A stretch of 64,000 bases of DNA, taken from the NCBI GenBank assembly GCA_026214975.1, contig JAOBSW010000108.1, forward strand, positions 248,001 through 312,000, read 5' to 3'. Below, piece after piece: positions 24,459-34,041 of this stretch. The position numbers and the translations under genes are program-made. The notes beneath the pieces are model-generated. The model ran no database searches, was not told the origin of the DNA, and was given only the letters and a program-made list of their open reading frames with translations. The stretch's first letter is position 1. Every line of letters starts with the position of its first letter. The stretch is from Gentiana macrophylla (Eukaryota; Streptophyta; Magnoliopsida; Gentianales; Gentianaceae).

Positions 24459-25671
24459 TCAAAACTCTAAATTCTTTACTAACACTTGAATATCCCAAGA
24501 ATATTCATTCATCAGCTTTGGGTTGAATTGTCTTGAGCTGATATTTTCCATTATTTTGTATGTAGCATTGTTTCCAAACGCATGAAAGTATGAGACATTT
24601 GGTTTCCTTCCATTCCATATCTCATAGGGTATTTTCTCTAACCTTTTGTTCATTAGGGCTCTGTTATGAGTATAACAGGCTGTGTTTACTGCTTCTGCCC
24701 AATTCCTTTCATGTAACTTAGATTCACAGATCATTTTTCTTCTTGCTTCTTTGAGTGTCCTATTTCTTCTTTCAGCTACTCCATTTTTCCGAGGCGTTGA
24801 TGTTGATGCAAGTTGATGTAACACTCCATTTTCTCCACAATATTCAATGATCAGATTGTTAGGTAATTCAGTTCATTTGTCAGATCTTATCTTCACAATT
24901 GTAACACTTTTCTGATTTTGAAGTTTCTTCAGCAGCTCTGTGGGTCTTTGCTTAATCTTACTCTTCTTTTTTAAGATAATTACCCATGTGTACCTTCAGT
25001 AATCATCAACCACTACCAACGTATACTTCTTTCCACTAACACTGAGTGGTGTAGGTGGTCCAAACAAATCCATGTGTACCAGTTCTAACACTCCTGTTGT
25101 TGAATGCTGGGATTTGGTTTTGAAGCTTGCTTTTACTTGCTTCCCTTTTTGACAAGCATCACATAGATTGTCCTTCTTGTAAGATATTTCTGGTAGTCCA
25201 ATTACAATTCCTTTATTGACAAGAAGATTGGTTTCATAAAAGTTGAGATGACTTAGTTTTGTGCCATACCTAGCTAATTTTTGAATTGGTATGCACAAGT
25301 AAACAGGTTTCTGAGACATCTGTTAACCATTCCGCAACATACATATTCTCCTTTATTTTGCCAACAAGAACTACTTGATATGCAGTTTTTCTTATAACAA
25401 TGCAAAACGCTTTGTCAAAAGTAACTCTGTATCCCATGACACAAAATTGACTAGTGCGAAGTAGATTGTAATTGAGTCCTTCAGCATAAGCTACATTTCT
25501 GATCTTCAATCCATTCTTGATTAAAGTTCCATAACCTCTTGTATAACCAGGTTTTTCTTTTCCACCAAAATTGACTTTGGGTTGATCCTTAGCTTGAAAA
25601 TCAACCATACAGTCTTTGCTCCTTGTCATGTGTCTAGAGCAACCACTGTCAAAAACCCATATTTTCTTCAA
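24459..25671 (-). pseudogene. Copia-B1 protease and integrase (decayed)
   Basis: The frame at 25270-25671 has the protease start WVFDSGCSRHMTRSK with catalytic Asp, then the GAG-pre-integrase linker. The frame at 24996-25319 has the zinc-binding LCDACQKGKQ and the first integrase Asp in ELVHMDLFGP. The second Asp (IRSD) is in a broken stretch near 24880. The frame at 24459-24824 has KNGVAERRNRTL with the catalytic Glu, then WAEAVNTACY. All three acidic catalytic positions can be found, but frames are interrupted, so no active protein is expected. Confidence 0.85.
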
Positions 25672-26001
25672 ACAAGTTAATAAGTTTTAGGTACCCAATT
25701 TTGTTTGGGTCCATAAGGGTCATTTGTAAGTACAACGTTTGGGATATTTCCATAGGGCCTCATTTGAAAATTGTTGCACTAGTTATCATATATAAGCTAC
25801 ATTCCCATAATAGCTATTTTTTGATTGTGTCTTATTTGTATGCTCTATCAAGTCTTTCGGTCTAAACTGCCTTCCATATTGCCTTCTATTGTTTAAATCT
25901 GAGTAATAACCATCATTTCGTTATGCTGTGATGAGCGACTGCATCTGCAGGTCTATGTTGACTTCTGTCCTGAGGATTTTTCTGAGATCTAGGATAAGTT
26001 C

Positions 26002-26396
26002 TGTTAGGAACATTTTATTTTGTTTTGATGATGGCCATACTAGCTGTTATAGCAAGCCTGAAATAAGTTATAAATCTCTGTATAAGTCTATACTTAGAGT
26101 CTTACATGTTGTATAAGTTGAGTCAGAAAAGTATTGTACTAGTTGGTAGGATAGCTAAGTAAAACAGAATTCCGGTAGTGTAAAGCAGCCAAGTACCAGC
26201 AGAGAAGCTTGACATATGGTCTGACTTATAACCAGGGAAGTCTGTGATGACCTTGGATAAGTCTAAGTTATATATTGTTAAATATGGTGTACACTGATCT
26301 CACCCTAATCAAGGATCAGTGAAGTACAAGGAATCTTGTAAACTCAAAGAAATCAAGAAAGCAATGAAGTAAAACATTTATTTATAGTATTTTACT
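26002..26396 (+). repeat. Truncated Copia LTR (plus strand, first ~395 bp)
   Basis: Starts TGTTAGGAACATTTTATT and follows the Copia-P LTR (27585 onwards) through ATAGCAAGCCTGAA, ACATGTTGTATAAGTT, GTCTGTGATGACCTTGG and GATCTCACCC. It then ends inside the LTR where Gypsy sequence begins near 26397. No PBS or gag follows, so only the LTR start survives. Confidence 0.85.
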
Positions 26397-27584
26397 TTCA
26401 TTTTTCAATTTCCAGCATCTTGATTATATCTTCTTTCACCACATCTGGCAACTGGGGTGTCAACCATCTTTGAGGTTGAGCCACTGCTTTCTTCTAAGGA
26501 TCTACATAAATCTTATGCATACAAACAGAGGGGATTATCCCTCGGATATCCGCAATAGTCCACCCAAAGGCTTCTTCAGTACTCTTAATAACTTCTCCTC
26601 CTCTAAAGGTTATAATGATGCAGAAAATTAAGAGGGGAAGTAAATCATCTTGCAAAAATATGTACTTTAGATGAGAGGGTAAAAGTTTCAACGTTAAATT
26701 CCTTGGTGGTTCCTCCAATGATGACTTAAGTAGCTTACCGGTCAACTGCAATTCATGTGCCACAAAGGTCTATGAATTGGTCCTCCTAAATCCGCAAAAG
26801 ATAGAGGCTCTACTTCTAGAAAATGTCCTTCGCTGCACCTAGTCCAGGTATCCTTATCACTTTGCTCTTCTTCTTTCAACAACAAAGTGTCAGCTACATC
26901 AGGGCCCATGGCCACTTGCTTTTGCAATTCCAGGACAAGTTCATCGATGGCATATAGCATGTAGCATTCTTCTCCTTCATCATTACCATAGCCCATCATC
27001 GTCAGCACATTAAAAACCACACTGTCTTCATTCACTCTCTGACTCAGTTCTCCTTTGTGGGTATCAATCAAAGTCCTTCTAGTCGCTAGGAAAGGTCTTC
27101 CTAGGATTAAAGGTACATCACTATTGGCTTCCATGTCCAACACCATAATGTCTACAGGAAACCCAAACTTATTAACTTTAACCAAAACATCTTCAACAAC
27201 TCCACAAGGTTGCTTCATGAATTTGTCCGCCAACTGAAGGGTTAAAGATGTATAATTCATCTCTTTCATGCCTAGCTTATGAAAAAGGGACAATGGCATC
27301 GGATTGACGCTTGCCCTTTGATCGCACAATGCTTTGTTCAGGCATACTCCTCCAATGGTACAAGGTATGAGGAAGCTCCCAGGGTCCTTACACTTAGGCG
27401 GCAGTTTACATTGAAAAACTACCGAGCATTCCTCATTTACAAAAGTAGTCTTGAGATCCAAAAATTTCCTTTCTGAAGAAACTGATTCCTTAAAAAATTT
27501 GGTGTATTGTGGCATTCTTGCTAGAGCTTTTACCAAAGATATATTCTACCAAAGGTATATTCACTTGCAATTTCTTAAACATCT
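26397..27584 (-). pseudogene. Athila-like Gypsy protease and RT-linker fragment
   Basis: The frame at 26742-27536 matches the protease region of the complete Athila: PKCKDPGSFLIPCTIGGVCL, a DQRASVNPMPLS relic of the DLGAS active site, GVVEDVLVKVNKFGFP and PLILGRPFLA. The catalytic-site Leu-Gly is Gln-Arg, which should inactivate it. The frame at 26494-26763 continues with EEPPRNLTLKLLP and EAFGWTIADIRGI, the linker before RT. Near 27531-27560 a 15-bp tandem duplication (TACCAAAG.TATATT) breaks the frame. It ends at the Copia-P insertion. Confidence 0.88.
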
Positions 27585-28995
27585 TGTTAGGAACATTTTA
27601 TTGTTTTGATGATTAACATACTAACCGTTATAGCAAGCCTGAATTAAGTGTAAAAATATAAGTAATGTTTGTATAAGCTTTACTTAGAACTCTGACATGT
27701 TGTATAAGTTCAGCCAGACAAGCACTATAATAGACTGGTAGGACGGCTCAGTAAGATCTTTGAAACAGCTCAGTGAAGACAACCAAGAAACCAGCAGAGT
27801 AAAGTAAATACCTATGGACCAACGTACAACTAGGGAAGCCTGTGATGACCTTGGGTAAGTCTAAGACTTTTTACAAGTGATGGAATTTATTCTTTCAATA
27901 TTCTGTACACTGATCTCACCCAAATCAAGACTCAGTGAAGAACAAGCATACTTAGACATTGAAGGATCAATGTAGAAAGAAAATAGTAAAACGGCTAAGT
28001 AAAGGCTCTACCGGCTACTATCAAAAGTAATAGTGAAGTGAATCTCAACTGAAAAGTAACAGCTTAGAAGCAGTTTTCAGTATACCGGTCAAGCAACAGC
28101 CGAGTCAAGAAACAGGCAAGTGAAGTATGCTATCTGCATTTGATTCTGAACGTTAAATACAAACAAGCAATTAATGCATAATCATTCAAGGACGGATTTT
28201 ATGATGAATGTTTGAAGAAAATCAGGATCACTGAAATTATGGAGAATCAATCAAGGAAAGATCAAGAAATAAATCAAGTATTATTCTCTGCATTTAATAG
28301 CCAACGGACGGAATTTCTAATTCAAGGAAAATCAAAGCTATAAATAGAAGACATTGACAGACAAGAAGACCAACAAGATTGAATACAAAAATTACAGAAA
28401 CTCTGTCAATTTCAAAAGCCTTCTATATGAACTTGAAAAGAAATATCTAGAGATCAACTCAGTATTCAAAGCTAAAAATCTACATCAATTATTAAGATTG
28501 ATCTACCATTTGTGAGTCTTATTCACACCAGTTTGCAGTAATTGAATCAAATCATCTAAGAAGGAATTGCACCCTCTGTGATAGTTGCTGAAGGATTTGT
28601 TCTCAAGGAGCAATGTGGAAGAATTAGTCACTAAAGATTTACTAGCCGGGGAGTGATAGTCTTGAGATTCTAAAGCTTGTGTAGCCAAGAACAATCATAC
28701 TATTGTATTGGTGAAAGACAATAGTCTCCAATCATCATTGGAGAAGTGTGGACTAAGTGATTTCACCACCCTGAACCACTATAAACATTTGTGTTCATTT
28801 ACTTACTGCACATTACTTTACAACATTTCTTTAATGCATTTCATTTATACTCTGTGTGTTTAATATACTTTGAAACAACTTTTAAGAAGGGACTTATCCG
28901 CTGACCAAAAGCTTTTAAATATGAGAAAAGTTTTGGAAACTCTAATATAGTCATTCACCCCCAAACTATATTCTCACCCTTCTTTGGGACCAACA
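27585..28995 (+). repeat. Copia-P 5' LTR (1,411 bp)
   Basis: Starts TGTTAGGAACATTTTATTG at 27585 and ends GGGACCAACA at 28995, followed by a PBS. It is collinear with the family A LTRs. The bases before it, CATCT (27580-27584), are the expected left TSD; the right partner should lie beyond the window. It contains GCTATAAATAGAAG near 28336, the likely TATA box, matching the position of CTATAAATAG in Copia-A. Confidence 0.9.
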
Positions 28996-28997
28996 AT

Positions 28998-29011
28998 TGG
29001 TATCAGTGCAG
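28998..29011 (+). promoter_or_regulatory. Copia-P primer-binding site
   Basis: TGGTATCAGTGCAG two bases after the LTR. Initiator-Met type, with T in place of the usual A at the tenth base. Confidence 0.85.
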
Positions 29012-29144
29012 TTTTCCTAGTATCAGAACCTGTTCAAATCTGATTTCTGGTAACAAGGAGATCACATAATTTCAAAGTAGTTTTCAAATTTGTGTTTTAT
29101 ACATATATACTTGTTATTCTGTGACTATACATTCTTCAAAGTTC

Positions 29145-29517
29145 ATGTCTAAAGTACAAATATTCATTGTCAATAATATTGTTAAATATAAAATAAGAAT
29201 GTTGTCTCACCTTGCAGCAACTCATGAAGAGATGCTGGATTTTATCAACGATGGACCAATCAAGATCATGACTGTGATAACCACATGAGCAGATCAATCA
29301 AAGGAAATAGAAAAGCCTAAGAAGGATTGGACCCAAGATGATAGAAGAAGAGCAAATCTTGATTTTGTTGCAAAAGGTATGATTTTGAAGACTCTAGACA
29401 AAAACATGTTCATGAGGATTAAAGATTGCAAGATAGCAAAAGCTATGTGGGATAAACTGGCCCTTGTCAATGATGGATCAGAGGCAATCCAGGAAAATAA
29501 ACTATCTATTGCAAAAC
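29145..29517 (+). pseudogene. Copia-P gag, 5' part (interrupted by Athila insertion)
   Basis: The ATG at 29145 opens MSKVQIFIVNNIVKYKIRM, close to the Copia-A gag start (MSKVPVFNVNNFDEYKIRM). It continues with LSHLAATHEEMLDFINDGP, an in-frame stop near 29286, KPKKDWTQDD, and CKIAKAMWDKLALVNDGSEA. The frame is cut after SIAK by the Athila element. The second half resumes at 40113. Confidence 0.88.
29514..29517. repeat. Direct repeat AAAC left of Athila insertion
   Basis: AAAC (AAAAC at 29513-29517) recurs at 40109-40112 (AAAAC at 40108-40112). The exact split between TSD and LTR end is ambiguous by one base. Confidence 0.8.
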
Positions 29518-30241
29518 TTGATTGAGGTCAAGTTAAATTATTAACTCGATGCCTAACTAACACACTAGCAAGAGAACTAGGTTCAATCGTAGTATAGCTA
29601 GATAGAGTCGAGGTCGATCCCACAGAGACTCGGCACAACCAAAACACAACTTCACCCTATTAGAACTAAATTGAAAGGGCAGTCTACGACCAACTAAACG
29701 CAGTAAATAAAATAGTGAAAACCAGAATACCACAAAGACAAACGAAAGACTACTAAAACACGGATAATACTGTGGATATTATCTAAACAAACAGTATTGA
29801 TTACGCTAGTAGATTATAACTCCCCCATGGTGAATTAGGATGATAACAAGATAAAGCAAACGTTAAAGATTAATTATTATGACTACGGGAGTCATCCCCT
29901 AAGGTAGATTTAGCTCCGATTAGGCCATCTAAATCATCATGCCTCCATTACGTGACTTCGCCTTTTAAGTTCCTCCATCTCATATAACTTCTGACACAAT
30001 TACGAAACTAGGGACGCCGGTATAAAACCGTAACCTCATCTAAGCAACATTCCTAGGGTAAGGCGTACTTCTTAGATGCCGATTCAATCTATATCCTAAG
30101 TAACAATCACTTTTTAGGTTTCATGTTAAATTATGATGACAAATAATTAAGTTGATCAGGTTTAATAACTCGTTTTAATTCCAAATCAGAGAATCTGACG
30201 TAGTCGAAGCCGATCACAATATTGCCCTACACATCACCATG

Positions 30242-30299
30242 CTCGGTCAACCGAACAACAGCACTCGGGCCACCGAATGACATGTCTCGGTCGACCGAA
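30242..30299. promoter_or_regulatory. Three 14-bp palindromes at 22-bp spacing (3' LTR, transcribed part)
   Basis: CTCGGTCAACCGAA at 30242, CTCGGGCCACCGAA at 30264 and CTCGGTCGACCGAA at 30286, each 14 bp with 8-bp spacers that differ in sequence. They lie about 340-400 bp downstream of the TATA-like box on the minus strand. The same sites are at 39242, 39264 and 39286 in the other LTR. Confidence 0.85.
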
Positions 30300-30630
30300 C
30301 ACAGTTCTGTGTTGGTAAAAATCATGATTACTTCTTAACGTTTTTAACCTAAACACATGGGTTCGTAAATTAATCTACATCACGCAATCAATACAAGAGA
30401 AACTACTCCATAATAAAATATATCAAATCTACAAACAAAGATTGCATAATTGAATGGGCATACCCTCGAAGATGAGAGTCACTCCCACTCTTTAATGCGC
30501 TCCCTAACCGGAGAATCCAATGAATCCACAATGAACGAACATAAAGAAAAAGAAAATAAAACTAAAACAAACTCGAATTGTATAAATTGTCTTGTGTTGT
30601 AATGGTGTGAGTTCTCAATTTTGTAGCTAC

Positions 30631-30643
30631 TGCTTATATAGAG
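30631..30643 (-). promoter_or_regulatory. Putative TATA box of Athila LTR
   Basis: The minus strand reads CTCTATATAAGCA; it is preserved at about 39625-39640 in the other LTR. The palindrome array 30702-30759 lies 60-120 bp upstream on the minus strand, as promoter elements would. Confidence 0.65.
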
Positions 30644-30701
30644 GATTTTGCCGACATAGGATGGATCTAGAAGATATGCACACGTTTTAGGTCTGGATAG
30701 C

Positions 30702-30759
30702 TTCGGGTAACCGAACCATATGCTTCGGTCGACCGAATGAAGGTGCTCGGTCGACCGAG
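30702..30759. promoter_or_regulatory. Three 14-bp palindromes at 22-bp spacing (3' LTR, upstream of TATA)
   Basis: TTCGGGTAACCGAA at 30702, TTCGGTCGACCGAA at 30724 and CTCGGTCGACCGAG at 30746, with 8-bp spacers. The last two are perfect palindromes. The partner array is at 39699, 39721 and 39743. Confidence 0.88.
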
Positions 30760-31111
30760 CCTCTCCCAACATGTGTTTAACGTGGTTTCTCGTTAACTTG
30801 TTCCCCACTGCACCTATGCTGATCTGATTTGTCTCTTGATTAATGCTCCGATTTTCTTCCTTATTATCTTGAGATCCACTTATTGAATGACATTAATCCT
30901 CTCGATTTATCACGATCTGCAAAATCAGTATTTATCGCACAAATAAATTGGTCTTTAATAATAAAAGCAGCTAAATACCAAAAATTATATTAATAATCAC
31001 TTAACATTAAATAATACCTATAAACGAGCGATTTAATACGAAACATATATAATTAACTCCGATTTAAGGTTAGAATTGATGACATAAATAGGTATATATT
31101 AAACGTCATCA

Positions 31112-31124
31112 AAATGCCCCCCAC
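31112..31124 (-). promoter_or_regulatory. Athila polypurine tract
   Basis: The minus strand reads GTGGGGGGCATTT directly before the LTR start TGATGACG. Confidence 0.85.
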
Positions 31125-32538
31125 TTAATCTTTGCTTCGTCCCGAACGAAGCATCAACAAGTCATTCCACAAGACAACATTTTCCTTGCTCATGTCATAC
31201 TTACACAAGAAACTCGAGTCAACTCATACCAGATATGCTCATAAGATAAGCATTATTCACTACTTGCTATGAATCGAAGTGATTGTGTGCATGGGCATTG
31301 GTTTTATATAAATTTAGCAAGATTAGAGTTTATGCAGACTTCATATCAAAATTCACCAACATCAGCATTCATACTTCTTTTGCCCCGCCATGGTTAAAGC
31401 ACTAGAACAATAAGCAAGAGCGTATCTATAGGGATTTTGGACTTGGAGACCGAGTACTACTCAAAGCCTCTAATAAATTTAAATTTTTTCAATTTTGCAT
31501 ATTTTTCGAATACTACTAATCTCAAGGAAGAAAACTTTCATAGAGTATCCCCCTATCTTAGATTAAACATAGCATCGAATATTACCACAAGCGCAGGGCT
31601 ACTTTGGTAATTTACTACAAGCCCAGTGTTTTAATATTATCAAACACAGGTACGTCTCAAGCTTATTACTCCGCTTTTGTTGGCTAGAATATCAGAATAC
31701 ATCAGTCGACAAATATCGACATTAGGTCCTCATAACCAATTATCTATGCAATGTACACATACTTCTTTCAATTATTATAACGCATGCGGTACTAAGCGAT
31801 TCACATGTTGAGTAGTTGAACAATGCCTAACTACTTGCAATTCTTGGCATGAATATCCTTAAGTTTACTAAAAATTTATCGCAAAAGTATAATATGACCA
31901 CGTACTTACGCAACTTGGTTCCTTTCCTATCAATTCTAAGTATAAGAACTTCACAAGTTTAAGGGTACAAGTTAAACAACTTGGCATTTATCCATGAAAA
32001 TTTCTAAATTTGGCCCAATATTGTCTCAATATCCGTTTTTCAACATATAGCTAGGTCCCTTGCCCCCCACTTAAACATGGCATTGTCCTCAATGACAAAA
32101 ATAATTGAGAGTTCAAAAAAAAGAAAGACTTAGCTCTGGAAACGGCTCCCAAGTAAAGGAACAATATCAGAACATCGTGGAGAGACAGACACATCCTGTA
32201 TAAGTAGACAAGCTCCACGAAATCGTCAAATACCATGTCTATGGAAGGTATAAAATAATGTGGTAGTAATTAGATATAAATATCTAAAAACAGTTTAAGC
32301 CACTTTACTTTATACTGCCATGGACAAGACCAAAAGGGATTTAAACCTAAATAAAAACTCACATGACGGCTATCAAGGAAAAAACCTCGTTTATTCCGAA
32401 CTTAGACTCGGAACATGGCGAGATGAAAAAAACCGTGATAGGCGCATGCTACTTTATTTAAAAATAAAAACGAAAAAGATAGTTATAAGGATAAGGTTCT
32501 AAATTTATAGTCACTAGCTCGACTCAGTTCAAGATGGT
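31125..32538 (-). other. Athila 3' non-coding region
   Basis: 1.4 kb between the pol stop and the PPT with no convincing reading frame on the minus strand. Athila relatives often carry an env-like ORF here; none is recognisable. Its copy in the older fragment 12021-14997 is also non-coding, so the loss is a family trait and not damage to this copy. Confidence 0.75.
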
Positions 32539-33675
32539 TTATTCATAGACAGGGTCATCGAGGTACAAAACTTCCTCCTCAGCACCAAGCGGAAGCCCTT
32601 GATAATGCTTCACACGATGTCCATTAACCACAAATTTGGACTCGTCTTTGAAATTGAATAGCTCCACCGCTCCAGAAGGAACGACTTGTTGTACTCGAAA
32701 TGGGCCATGCCATCTTGATTTTAACTTACCCGGGAAGAGTCTTAAGCGCGAATTGTACAAGAGAACCAGATCACCCACTTGAAAGGTCCTCTCTAGAATC
32801 TTTTTGTCATGGAATTTTTTCGTGCGCTCCTTGAAAATCTTGGCATTCTCGTATGCCTCTAAACGAAACTCCTCCAGACGAGTTAATTCTAACATCCTCT
32901 GCTCACTGGCCAATGTCTCATCAAAATTTAGCATCCTTGTTGCCCACATGGCTCGGTGCTCCAGTTCCACAGGTAGATGACATGCCTTTCCAAAAACAAT
33001 CCTATACGGTGACATTCCAATCGAGGTTTTATATGCAGTCCTATAAGCCCATAAAGCGTCGTCTAAACGTAACGACCAATCCTTCCTAGTCGTATTGACA
33101 GTTTTCTCTAGGATACGCTTTATCTCTCGATTGGTGACTTCTACCTGTCCACTAGTCTAGGGGTGATATGCGGTTGCTAGCTTATGTCGAACCCCATACT
33201 TAATCATCAGCCTTTCAAAAGGTTTATTACAAAAATGACTACCATTGTCGCTTATAATCGCCCTAGGCGTCCCAAACCTTGTAAAAATATTCTTTTTCAA
33301 GAATCTAACTACAACCTTAGCATCGTTAGTAGGGGAAGCAATGGCCTCAACCCATTTCGATACATAATCAACAACAACTAAGATGTATCGGTTAGAAAGT
33401 GATGAAGTGAAAGGTCCAACGAAATCTATTCCCCAAACGTCAAAGAGTTCTACTTCTAAGATGCTTTTAAGTGGTATCTCATTCCTCCGTGAAATATTTC
33501 CTGTCATTTGACAAGCATGACATGCTTTTGCATATTGGTGTGCATCCTTAAACAATGTCGGCCAATAAGAACCGCATTGGAGGACCTTAGCTGCAGTTTT
33601 TTCTCCCCCGTAGTGTCCTCCAACTTCATAAGAATGACAATGCTTCAGGATATCATTATACTCTTCTTCGGGCAC
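32539..33675 (-). pseudogene. Athila integrase and C-terminal domain (one in-frame stop)
   Basis: The frame 33157-33675 holds the zinc-binding [19 protein letters not shown] ... CHACQ, then the core with GIDFVGPF (first Asp) and [10 protein letters not shown] (second Asp). A TAG near 33157 stops it just after AYHP. The same frame continues past the stop with [15 protein letters not shown] (third catalytic residue, Glu). The piece 32539-33015 ([15 protein letters not shown] ... [21 protein letters not shown]) is the C-terminal DNA-binding part, ending in VYE and a stop. One nonsense codon is the only lesion seen in this stretch. Confidence 0.92.
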
Positions 33676-34041
33676 ACACTCGAAAGATATTATCAGATCC
33701 TAGCTTAAACAAATAAGGCTCATCCCAATAATAGTGTCTAAGATCTTTAAAGAATTTTTTTCCTTTCTTGGACAAAGTGAGATTCGTGGTAGGTACTTTA
33801 TGGATAGATAATTAACAAACAAACTAAACCATGGTTGTTTCTTCTCCTTCACAACCTCTATTCGTGAAGAAACTGCAACACAATCGTCATGTCCCCTGAT
33901 GGTGGTGATGGAGAAAAGTTGTTCATCAGGAAAATATTCTCCTATCTCAGGTAATTCCTCACCATCCTCTAATTGTAAGCGCGACAGATGATCGGCCACT
34001 ACATTCTCACTTCCTTTCTTGTCTCGGATCTCTACGTCAAA
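33676..34041 (-). pseudogene. Athila RNase H to integrase linker (stop and frameshift)
   Basis: Directly after the long ORF a TAA at 34039-34041 interrupts the frame, which then runs on with FDVEIRDKKG and ADHLSRL, the conserved Gypsy segment after RNase H. Around 33790 the frame shifts; the other frame carries FKDLRHYYWDEPYLFK and leads into integrase. Two lesions in 370 bp suggest early decay. Confidence 0.85.

Larger units (their letters stand above)
19392..26001 (-). mobile_element. Copia-B1: SIRE-type Copia interior, protease to PPT, 5' end lost
   Basis: Minus-strand interior in the order PR, IN, RT, RNase H, extra ORF, PPT, ending at the LTR 19391. The 5' end (LTR, gag) is missing. At 26002 the sequence switches to an opposite-strand Copia LTR preceded by AGTTC. 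Many stops and frameshifts mark it as old. Confidence 0.85.
29519..31111 (-). repeat. Athila 3' LTR (1,593 bp)
   Basis: The minus strand starts TGATGACGTTTAATAT at 31111 and ends CTCAATCA at 29519. Apart from about 40 differences it matches 38520-40108. It contains two triple-palindrome arrays and a TATA-like box. Confidence 0.95.
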
